From Monomorium pharaonis (taxonomy: Eukaryota; Arthropoda; Insecta; Hymenoptera; Formicidae), in NCBI RefSeq assembly GCF_013373865.1, contig NC_050474.1:5803561-5867560 (forward strand): a stretch of DNA of 64,000 nucleotides, written 5' to 3'. Both the position numbers and the translations under genes were made by a program. The notes beneath the pieces are model-generated. The model was not told the DNA's origin. It ran no database searches and saw only the letters and a list, made by a program, of their open reading frames with translations. The number at the start of each line of letters is the position of its first letter. The stretch's first letter is position 1. Positions 53,733 to 64,000 of the stretch are shown here, one piece after another.

Positions 53733-56698
53733 ATGGTTAACGCTAGGGTATTCTTTGACATCGAAGTCGGTGGACTGCCAATGGGCAGAATAGTCTTTGA
53801 GCTGTTTTCAGATACTTGTCCCATAACATGCGAGAACTTTCGTGCATTATGTACTGGAGAAAAGGGACTTGGGAATACGACGGGGAAGCCACTACATTAT
53901 AAAGGCATTGTTTTTCATAGGGTTGTAAAAGATTTTATGATTCAAGGTGGAGACTTCTCAATAGGTAATGGGACTGGTGGCGAGTCGATTTATGGTGGTA
54001 CATTTGCAGGTAAACATGTAACATTCTAGTATAACATCAGCTTAATTTAGTATTGATATGATAGAAAATATTCTGTAACAAAAAATATACTAAAGATTTG
54101 CTTTTTGATGAAGCATTATTCTTTTTGCAGATGAAAATTTTATTATGAAACATAACAAACCATTCTTGTTGTCAATGGCAAATCGTGGTAAAGATACCAA
54201 TGGCTCACAATTTTTTATGTAAGTATATTAAAATTAATTAGTAAAGTTCTCTATAAAGTGCACATGTAAATTTTGAAATCTGTTTCATATATTATCTATT
54301 ATAATTATTACTTATTACAAAAGCATCGTAACTATATACATATTATGTGGTTGTTTATGTATATAGCAAAAACTTACAGGTACCTTAGCAAGCAAGTCTT
54401 ACAGTGTGGTTAATGTGCCATTTTTTCTTTATTGAAAAAATTTCTTTGAATTATTTTCTCAATTCACTTTTTCTCCATTAACTAGGCGCTTTACTTAAAG
54501 TAAAATTAATTAATATAATATTTAATCATTGAGAATAAAGAAGTCTTCCATTTAAACATAAATGTGGGAAATCAAGTGAGATATGAGGCTAGTCCTTGTA
54601 GCGATTCTATCGTATGTCCTAAATAGATGCTCAACAGATTTAATTGTGTGGTGAAAGTCAGCAAGTTTAAATTGCGCACGAATATACAATATTGCTCCCA
54701 TGATTTATGCGGCGAACTCACGGCAGATGTTGAAAAAACATAGGAGTAAGAATCATTCTGGAGGAATGAATAACTTGCGATGTTTTTGCGTAGTCGTGAG
54801 GGGGTCTGCACACCACTACTACAACACAAATGACCAATGAAAGCTCTGGCTCTTTCTGTTCATCTCTCATCCCCTTAATCATATTTTGTTGTTGTAGTAC
54901 AACACAACCAGCGCCTCACCTCGACAAGTGAGTATACATTATATTTTGAAAAATTGATTTTGGAATTCCGCGGAGTGTTAAATGAACTAAGTTCTATATG
55001 AAAATATAACTTGTTTTTAGTGTCCACGTGGTTTTTGGAGAAGTAGTGTCTGGGCAAGAGATCGTTACGCATATCGAAGGACTTCCAGTAGACCGAATGT
55101 CACGTCCGTTGCAAGATGCTAAGGTTGTAAACTGTGGCGAATTAGTTTTGAAGCTCAAAAGTAAAGGTATAATTGTTTTCTGCCTCAGATATGGGGATGA
55201 GATAACGAAAAATAAATTCTATAATAAAAATATGACTATATGTATATATGTTGGCAGCGAAAAAACGAGAAGTAAAGCAAAGTAGTTCGGCGGATTCAGA
55301 ATCTGATTCTTATGCTGATAAGACAAAAAAGAAAAAAAAGAGCAAGAAAAGGTATGTTATCAAGCACAATAAGAAACTACAAGTCCCGAATATTCAATAA
55401 TTATAATCACCACTTTCTTTTTCAGCAAAAAGAGACCAAAGTCGGAAGACGGTGAAATTCGAGATTCTAATGAGGAAGACGAGGGACAACCTCATCCGCT
55501 GGTGTCCGTTACCAAAATTGATCCCGATGAAATTCCAGAAGTACCAGCAAATAAATTTTTATACAGAGCAGGATCCACTAATAATGCGAATCAGAAGGAA
55601 TTCAGACAACATTACGGAAGAGATCGTGTACGATCTCATAGAAAGACTGGCCGTGTTTTCAAGGGTAGAGGAATATTTGTAAGTGATTAGAATAAGTAAA
55701 GTGCTGATATCTGTATTCCAGCTCATCAGTCACGTATAATTAATGAACAAATGTAAATGCAGCATCAAATTTTGTTTTGTTGATTTATCTTATTCATTTG
55801 TTACGAGCTTTAATTATGGATATACATTTTAAATAAATTTTCAGCGATATCACACGCCTTCTCGAAGTCGTTCCAGAAGTGTAACACCACCTCATTGGAA
55901 GCAAGCTCAAAATCGTACTATCAAATTGCATGAATTTCAGGTACATATATATCGTACATATGTTAAAGTGTGTATAGCATATAATTGTTATTTCTTCCAT
56001 ACTGTTTTGTATTATAGAAAATAGAAAAAGATCGTCAAAAAAAAGAAGAGGAGTTTAAACAGCGCGAAACTGATAGAATTAAAAGATTTGTAGAAAATCC
56101 CAATGAGAATGATCAAATGCCAGATAACTTGGATAACAATATATGCACGACGGAATTAATGGAGAATAAAGAGAACGATCAGACAAATGAGACACCATCT
56201 ATGACTAAAATGGCACAAGACGATAACGTGGAGGGAAATGACGTGCAAAACAAAGAGGAGATTAAGCGTAGCAAGAATGAGAAGTCTTATAAACGTGATA
56301 CTAATCGATCCTACAACGATAGAAACTCCCGACGTGATTCCAAGGATAGAAGCAGAAGACGCGGCGGACGTTCTCGGTCCAGAGATCGCCGAAGATCCAG
56401 AGAGAGGGAGTATGATCGTAGAGCGACGAGTCGTGATAGAAGAAATCGGAGAAATTATTCTCCTCGCAGGCGAGATTTTTATAGATCCTACAGACCGGGA
56501 AGAGATAGTTACAGGCATTACGATAAGCGCAACGATCGACGCCGAAGTAATTTTAATTCCTATCAGGACAACGATGTCAACTCCCGCTACGACAAAAACA
56601 AGTATAAAAGAAATGATAATGTACCGGACACGAGCCAAGCTAAATTTAAACGGCGCTCGCGGTCAAGCAGCTCCAGCAGCCAGCACTCCAAAGATTAA
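53733..56698 (+). CDS. Nuclear RS-domain cyclophilin (PPIG / Moca-cyp type)
   Basis: A peptidyl-prolyl isomerase with an Arg/Ser tail, of the family found in nuclear speckles with splicing factors. Exons 53733-54009, 54131-54218, 54898-54927, 55021-55166, 55258-55351, 55426-55678, 55845-55940 and 56018-56698 join in phase to 554 aa. The cyclophilin domain (about residues 1-177) has the active-site run FHRVVKDFMIQGGDF (Arg, Phe, Met, Gln present), then MANRGKDTNGSQFFITT and HVVFGEV. His replaces the CypA Trp in PHLDN, as in PPIG and NKTR. Lys-rich linkers, RSRSRSVTPPHW and a long RS/RD tail (RRRGGRSRSRDRRRSRER) ending SSSSSSQHSKD follow. The 30-nt third exon encodes part of the substrate groove. 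An acceptor at 53710 places a non-coding exon upstream. The start is the only ATG giving the intact domain. Confidence 0.94.
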
Positions 56699-57182
56699 TC
56701 TGCGTTTCACATTCTTCCTTTCGCTAATCGACACCAACGAAATACTGTTAAAATTTTGTGACTGTTATTTGAATCTGTGTCTGATATATTTGAACGATTA
56801 GCTTGTGCAGTATTTATTAGAATTTTAAGGGGATCCTGGAGTGCCTTTGAAATTTGATCGAGGTCGATAATGTAGTCATTCGTGCACATCTTTTTTAGAA
56901 TTAAAGTACACATATTAATATCAATCTATGAATTGAATTTTATATTGAGAACGAAAAAAGTTTGTCTTATATTGCTCTACTTATCGACTTTTTACGCGTG
57001 TATAACCTAAATTTTCGTTTTTTCATTTTCCAATTGGCGGAATGCGAATCTTTTCTAGGCTTCTAATCTTATTTCTAATTGCACGATATTGTTCCTGAAA
57101 GTTTTTTCTAGGGGGCAACGAGACCATTTTATACATAAGCTGTAGATTTTTCGTATAAAGTAAATATTGTCATTGGGTGATT

Positions 57183-57188
57183 AATAAA
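57183..57188 (+). terminator. Cyclophilin poly(A) signal
   Basis: AATAAA about 485 nt after the stop codon at 56698. Confidence 0.55.
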
Positions 57189-59341
57189 TAACAATTTTTT
57201 TAAATTTATCAGAACAAATCGTACGTCGCTCCCTTCATTTTTGTGCGTATTTTAATTGTGTAAAAAGATTTTGCATTTTGTTATTCCAATTTGAAGACCT
57301 AAGTTCGCAAAAATATGTCGGTAACTGTCATTCCAGGATTCCTTTAATAGATAAGTACACATCTGTGACATATATATTGCTGTAAAACTACACTTTTGAT
57401 ATTATTTATGGATATATTATAATTACGGGAATGCAGTGTTTTTAATGAATATAATTAATTTTAATTAATTATAGTTTTATATATATCTAAATAATAATAA
57501 AAAGTGTAAAATTAGTACTGCATTATCTAATCGTTCAAATTTTTGTAGTCACGCAAATATCTTTCGGGTAATCTATGCCATGGTATAAAGAAACAAGGTA
57601 TGCTCTTACGCATGAAAAGATTAATCGATTGAAATGGTAAAACAAGTAGCTGGCCATATTCATATCAGCATTTTGCCAGCAATACTTAAAACGCGATATT
57701 TAAATAAAGAAAGGATTCAGTGAATTTATTTAAGGTCTACTGTGATTTATTATTAACATTTTGTTATGTATATTGTAAAAAATAACCATTCTTTACAAAA
57801 ACAAATCACCTTACTATTATTTTATTGAAGGCAACTTGTTCTAACGCCGTATGTGCAGAATGAATTCAAATTTAGTTTATTTTATTTAGGGCATCTTTTC
57901 TTTATACTATGGTCTGTGCGTGATACTCATACTTCACCAATGCTGTTGAGCACTTTAATATTGTAATTATGCTATCGATGTACAATCACCGACATATTAG
58001 TTTATAAATCAATAATGTTGGAGCAATATATCTTGATTCTTTTTCGATATATTTATGATTGATGTGCATGTTCTATCATTGGAATGTACAATAAGGTTAA
58101 TCTTATTATTTACACGCTGTTATGAAAGTGTCTATTTTTCGCATCTCTCCTCTTCTATGTTATATATATATTTTTTCCCCCAAAAATATTTCTTTATAAA
58201 GACTCCAGAATTTCTTTTATATATAAAGTTCAAATCTTATTCTATTTGATAGGATTAGTTAAATTAGATAAAATTGGATCTTTCAGGAAAATTAATAATA
58301 AATTAAATTAACGATTAGAAAATACGCTTAATTATTTAAAATAAATATTTTATATGTAAAGCCTTTTTAAAATATATATATGTATAGGTACATTTATATA
58401 TACATATATATGTGTACAATTGTAATAAATGAATTACTTGTACGCAATTCTTGCGATAGCTGTCATCGTCACTACATACAAAAGCAACTTTTTTTAAATT
58501 TAACATAAGAATGTATCCGATATTTTTATATGACTAGTAAATTTAAATAACTTTAATTATTTTTTTCAACTATATATTTACTGTTTTGAAAATATTTATT
58601 AAGTATCACTATAAAAAAACATTTATGAAAGTTTAGATAAATTCCTTTAGCCATCTTTTGATTAATGTCCATTAAACCTCTTATCTCATTGCTCTCGTCC
58701 AACAAACAAATATTTTAAAATCTTTAACAAAATAAAATTAAGGAAACAATCATAGAAATATGCTCTAGAAATTGTTAATAAGTTAGAAAGTTTTAAAGTT
58801 AATTTAATTACGTCGTATACGTTGTGTAAATTAAAAAAATGAAATGTGAACTGAGCATTCGGCTCATACGAGAGCAATGGAGGATTAAATTGATAAATAT
58901 ATAAATTTGATGCTTTGTTCAATATTTACGTAACAATGCTATTATCTCTGTACAATTTGCATTTTATTTATCATATTTATCCGTAGCGTACTTGAAGTTG
59001 ACACATTGAAATCTTTTCCTCTAGATGATTTAGGTAATAATTTCTATACGCTTGACTTATTTTACAAAATATATTTATAAATCGATAATAAGCCCTCTAC
59101 ACAAAATTGATGAAGCAGCGCTTTAAAGCTTAACAAGTATCAACGGTCAATCTGTACTAGATAAAGGACTCGACAAAACGTGTAACAATTAGTAAACGCA
59201 AATTTCCCTTGGATACACATCATCACCCCAATGTTGGTTAATTGCAGGTTTTTTTCTAGATTTATATATAAAATATGCGTGTGATATACGATTATAACTT
59301 CAAATTGCAGCGTACATGCTAATACTGCCTGCCTGTATATT
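57189..59341. other. Convergent intergenic spacer and ALIX 3' UTR
   Basis: AT-rich, no coding frame. A minus-strand AATAAA at 58963-58968 could end the ALIX transcript with a 3' UTR of about 400 nt. No RNA gene or transposon is recognised. Confidence 0.5.
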
Positions 59342-62300
59342 TTACCATGGGTTTTGACCATGTGGCGGTGGTTGAGTACCATAACGTGGTAATGTAGCAA
59401 AACCTCCGTATGGAGCTTGAGGCATACCCTGGTACGGATTGTATCCTAAAAATCGACAATCTCGTATATGCCCTTTGAATATATATCATACGTATTATAG
59501 ATATAATTGCGAGATCTCCATGTATACCTTGTGTAGGATATGGCATCGTAGCGTATGGATTGTACGTCGTCGGCATTGGTGGAGGAGCATAGGCAGGATA
59601 CGGTGTTGCTGGCGTAGCACCGTAAGGTATAGGCATACCGCCTTGATGTTGGGTTGGATAAGGCAGCTGCGGCGATGTGACGGCTTCAGGTGTTGGGTTT
59701 ATGCCAGGAGGACCTTCAGAGAGAATTCGATATTTATTTGAATTAAGACACGTATTAACGAGATCAATTAATATAACAGTTAATTATTTGTACCACTGCC
59801 GTGATGAGTTGGAATGCTCGGTGTTGCAGCAGGGCCAGTCTGGCTTAAATTCGTAGTTAAATCTTTCAATAGTTCTTCCTTTTCAGTCTTTCGTGCGAAA
59901 CAAAAGTCGGATATTTTGTTTTGGAAAACCACGAGTAGCTATCGAGAGGAATAAATTGCTTAGACGACGTCGACAATCAAGGGGAAAAGAGAATAGTAAG
60001 TGATATAAAAATACCTGCGTTAAGTCATTATAAAATTTAGTTCCTTCTACTAGATTGTTCTTTAGCTCTTTGAATGCATCGTAAGCAGAAGCCAATTTAC
60101 AAAGTATCGCTTCTCGCGCACTACCGCTACCAACTTGCTCATTTGTAAATTCTGTATGACAACTCTGAAACAATCACAAATTTTTATCTATGTCTCCATC
60201 TCGTCCATATACTTCTGGTCTTGAATTAGTCCATTATATATACCTGAATTTCAGCAACTAATTTTTCCTGCTGTGCTATACTTTCCCGTACTTGTTTCTG
60301 CAAAGGCCCATAACACTTCCCCAAACTCTCGACAGATATATTTGGTTCATCAATCGCGCCATCTTTGGCCAGTGCCGATAGAAACGTCGTCTTCATGTCA
60401 TTGGCAGCGAATTTAAATTCATTTTCGATAGTGTCTCGTACGGATTTCAATGTGGCTACCTAATAAAAAATACTCCACAATATTAGAATGTAAAAAATTG
60501 ACGCGTATAAATCCGTTTATTGCGATTATCCTTCTAATTGTTTTTACCTACCTCTTCCATTAACTTCCTGAGCTTAATAACAACATTACTTTCTTGAAGA
60601 GCAGATCCTTGCGGAATAGCATTAGCAAGTTCGTCTTCATCCAAACTTAGGATTTCGATTCCTTCTTTGTGGATTTCGTATTTCTCACGAACTACCTACG
60701 TATGAGCAATACTATAAAATACTTGTAAGATTCAGAAGATTCAATTTTATTTTTTGCTTTGAATTTTTACCTTATCAGCGGAAACTGCATTATTTATAAT
60801 TTCACGATATTTTTGTAAATTAGTAGTAAATTGTTCTGTCAATCGGGCACTGGGTGTTCGCTTCCAACGATCTTTAAATTGCTCTCTTAATTGGTTGTCA
60901 GACTCGCGTTCTTCTTGCAACATTCTTTCAGACTGTAAAGTACGTAAAAGATAACACAATCTTTTTAAGGAGTAAAAAAATTGTGTAGTAATATGTTTAC
61001 CTCGTCTAAAAGTTCTTTATTACGCTGCAATAAATCCGGCAGTTCTCTCATAGATACTTCCAAAGCTTTTATTCCACCCGATTCTCGTACACGAAGTGCT
61101 TTATCCAATAACGATTGTGGTATTTCCGTTCCACTCGTATCTTCTATAGCCGCCGGCAAGTTCAAGCTTGCCAGAACACTGTATGCATACATGATACGAA
61201 TAATTAACGAGGAATTGATGATAAAAATTACATTATATTATACATCAAATATGTATACCTATTTAAGAGTTGCGTCATTTCACGAAGATTTGAAATTTCG
61301 TAATTGACTAGCTCATTACGACGATTTTCGTAGGCCGACAATGCGTGACGTACATTGAGAGGCAACAGCTCGGCGAACAAATCTATAAGCACGTATCAAT
61401 GTAGTCAATGTTATAAAAAAAGAGACGCCCTTCCTTCATGCGAAATCAATATTGCGAACCTTTGAAATCGGCACTGAATGTTTCAGGTAGCGGAAGTAAT
61501 TTAGCAACGCTAGCTTTTCCTATAGCTTCTACATGCTTAATATCTGGAATCCTTTCATGATATATAAAATCATTATCCTTCTTCACCTCCGTCAGATTTC
61601 TCTGTGCCCTGTTGGCATAATCTTGGAACAGATTTGGTTTATTCGATCTTTGTTGAGCAGCTTTGAACAACTCTACGGCATGCTGGAAATATATCAACGT
61701 TTTCATTGATATTAAAAACACAATTAAAATAAATAATTCAGCGATACTATAATTACCTCTAGTCTAGCGATTTCTTCTCCGATCAATTTATTATTCTTAC
61801 ACACAAGTGATTGATAAAATTCAGCCATGGCACGATAACCGGCTTGTTTACCCGCAATCTGCGATAATATTTACTTATAATAGCATATAGAGGCGCAATT
61901 CTGTAAATTATTCCACTGTACTAACCAATGGCACCCATTCCTTATCCCAAAACGCACGAAAGATTTCCTTCTGAAATAATTTCAATGCGTCCGCGTATAG
62001 TTCTTCCGCTTGCGCCGCCAGTCTAGCAACAATACCATCCTTCATGGAATCGTGAATCGCTTTATGGACAAATATCTCTTGTGCCTGCGCAAGCATTAAA
62101 GCGCTTAACGCTCCAAGCGTTTCCGGGCTAATATCAGGTGTTGGTTCTTGTTGAATCGCCATCATAACGTTTCCCTTCAGATAATTAAATATTCCAGCCG
62201 ATTGCTATAGGAAGTAGACCAACCGGTTAAACACATTAATTAAAAATTATTAATAATATACACAGGGCAAAAAGACAAACCTGAAATAATTTAGCCGACA

Positions 62301-63752
62301 GCTTTAATCCTTCGTCAGTGTCCAAGGATTGGGTAGCTGCCACGGAACTTTGCAAGGCGGCAATATTAAAGAGCACGCATACTTTTTCATATGCTAATGT
62401 ACTTATTGCTGTATGAAACAGTATTAAAACGTATTTGTATCGCATTGTTATTGATGTACACAGATTTAAGTGAAACCTATATCACCTTATCTTATCTACA
62501 ATTCTAATTCACACTCTCAGTTTAGAGATTACTTGTAATATCTTGACATATGTCTAGTAAATGCTTCAAATAATTTTCAGTTCAAATTTTATCAACTTAC
62601 AAGCAGACATAAGACAACAATTTGCATCTTTACTCACTTAAGCTAAGTTTTCCCCCAAAAATCGTACGATCGAAGGCATCTTTCCATTTGAATGGTATTT
62701 GCAATTCGTGAGTAGGGATTTTTCCTTCCAGAGCACATAATTGATCATAATAGCTATAAGTAAAGACATACAGCTGGGAGTGCTTTGAAAAAAACTTTTG
62801 ATATAAAATATAAATAATTTCATACAAAAACTTTATTCAATTTATTTACCTTGACCAATTATCATAGTATATAAATAATTATTAATTAAAACTATCTGGA
62901 TAATTATTAAACCTTTTTTAATTAATAAAAAAATCAAGTTTCTTTTTTCAATGTACTTCCATAAGATCTAACTCTTTTTTAATTTCAAATCTACTCCATA
63001 TTAAGATTTTGATTTCTGTTAGACTCATTTGCGATAAAACACATGACAACATTTATTTGTCTGTACCTTTAAATCTTAATCTACAAAGACCTTTAGATTT
63101 CTCAACCTTATTTTTAGAGAATTAGAGTGGTAATCATAGTCTCATCTTACACTTAAGATTATCTTAAGTATGAATTCAAGATTCTGTATGGTCATTTCAA
63201 TAATTTGAAATAACGCGTAATTGAGACATCCGATCTGATGACAATTTTAAATTTAAGATCCAATGATTACGAATATCACCCTTCAGATTTCGAAAAAGGG
63301 ACGAGGAAAAGAACCGCGTAACATTTCGATATTCGATCGTTATCTGTGTAGATAAATCGAGCCGCGATCAAATGTCGTACGTCACCGGTTCCGAATTCGG
63401 TGACGTAGGCGACTCGAAGCCGCGGAGGAACAATAAGATCAAAATTACGCCGGACATTCCGTTTGACAGATGGTGACGTGATTCGACGTGATTAGGCCGT
63501 CACACATAATAAACGAAACAATAATTGAGAGGGATGACTCATGTATACGTACTTGTAGATAACCTGCAAGGAGCTCTCATACTTCTCGAAGGCACGCCAC
63601 AGAGCGTTGTTCCGCAGCTTGCTGAATTCCGCGATGGCGTCCGCATAATCCTTACCCGTGCCGCTGTACGTCGACCGGATGACATTGGTGAGCGGTTTCA
63701 CCACGTCGGCGTCGGACGGCTTCTTCAACGGAATCGCGATCAGCTCCGCCAT
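59342..63752 (-). CDS. ALiX: ALIX / programmed cell death 6-interacting protein
   Basis: ALIX is an ESCRT accessory protein that links ubiquitinated or YPXL-motif cargo to ESCRT-III in multivesicular body formation and cytokinesis. Minus-strand exons: 63553-63752, 62638-62753, 62281-62408, 61926-62204, 61757-61858, 61460-61682, 61259-61382, 61001-61178, 60771-60932, 60552-60695, 60244-60459, 60015-60164, 59794-59938, 59528-59713, 59342-59445; 818 aa in phase (human 868). The Bro1 domain (about 1-360) has YYDQLCAL, LAYEKVCVLFNIAALQS, ALMLAQAQEIFVHKA and KKDNDFIYHERIPD. The coiled-coil V domain has SVLASLNLPAAIEDTSG, ELPDLLQRNKELLDES, FKDRWKRTPS and FARKTEKEELLKDL. The Pro/Tyr-rich tail (from about residue 700) contains PYPAYAPPP-type sequence and ends HGQNPW. 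No PTAP/PSAP tetrapeptide is visible in the tail. The first exon ends at AA|GTACGT, chosen because only that phase joins exon 2. Identity is certain. Confidence 0.96.
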
Positions 63753-63799
63753 GTTTGACGTATGGCCAAACGTCGTTCCGGAGCCTCAGCTTTCAGCAG

Positions 63800-63932
63800 C
63801 TAACCAAACATGTTACTGAGAGTGGCCATCGAGGCCTTTTCGTGGAACCGATATTTGATATTAGCAGCAGCGCCAAATGTGGATGTCTCATCTACTGTCA
63901 ATAAAAGAGCTATTCTTTGGTGTGTGTCCGTG
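63800..63932 (-). CDS. Apparent last coding exon of an unidentified gene (partial)
   Basis: On the minus strand a 17-T tract and ATACAG form a good acceptor. Next come one leftover base and 43 open codons, TDTHQRIALLLTVDETSTFG then AAANIKYRFHEKASMATLSN then MFG, and TAG. The sequence reads like real protein, with alternating strand-like hydrophobic patterns and balanced codon use. I do not recognise the family. The rest of the gene would lie beyond the right edge. The stop is only 47 nt before the ALIX ATG on the same strand, so this exon or its 3' UTR overlaps the ALIX promoter and 5' UTR. Alternatively it is ALIX leader containing the short upstream frame MATLSNMFG. Confidence 0.5.
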
Positions 63933-64000
63933 CTGTATTTACGTTTGGACAAAAAAAAAAAAAAAAATGCATATGTGCATAATTTTGCGTTATGCACACG

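Overview
This window is animal nuclear DNA, almost certainly from an insect and most likely a hymenopteran (an ant would fit). All recognisable genes are split by GT-AG introns. The talin carries the long C-terminal tail found in insect talins. The non-coding DNA alternates AT-rich stretches with CpG-rich, GA/CT-rich islands and short inverted-repeat transposons. The order is my inference from gene content and base composition; no species was identified.

Layout. 1-14579: no protein gene found. It holds CpG-rich islands, several strong unpaired splice donors and one foldback transposon, and looks like the promoter, 5' UTR and long first intron of talin. 14580-29073 (+): talin, 12 coding exons, 2873 codons that join without a frame error. 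Two extra exon candidates lie in its introns: a 36-nt microexon at the R1/R2 boundary and a 56-codon alternative last exon at the R11/R12 boundary. 29074-33118: talin 3' UTR and spacer with a foldback transposon. 33119-35305 (+): ribosomal protein L7. 37081-43530 (+): a TFIIIC subunit 2 (GTF3C2)-like protein with AT-hooks, zinc-finger-like modules and WD40 repeats. 44099-46236 (+): a small membrane-anchored START/SRPBCC-like protein of unknown function. 47482-49187 (+): eIF4E2/4EHP. 50427-51551 (-): a MOSPD1/3-like ER protein, divergent from 53733-56698 (+), a PPIG/Moca-type nuclear cyclophilin. The divergent promoter region between them holds two inverted-repeat elements. 59342-63752 (-): ALIX/PDCD6IP. 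63800-63932 (-): the apparent last exon of a further gene whose stop lies 47 nt before the ALIX start codon.

The genes are mostly unrelated housekeeping functions: integrin adhesion, ribosome, Pol III transcription, translational repression, ER contact sites, splicing-associated prolyl isomerase and ESCRT. They are not an operon-like system. Every exon chain below was built by hand from splice sites, reading phase and similarity to remembered family sequences. The total coding lengths are exact multiples of three, which supports the junctions. UTR limits, poly(A) sites and promoters are inferences. The most interesting observations are the two hidden talin exons, the run of foldback elements, the orphan START-like gene and the very tight ALIX/upstream-gene junction.
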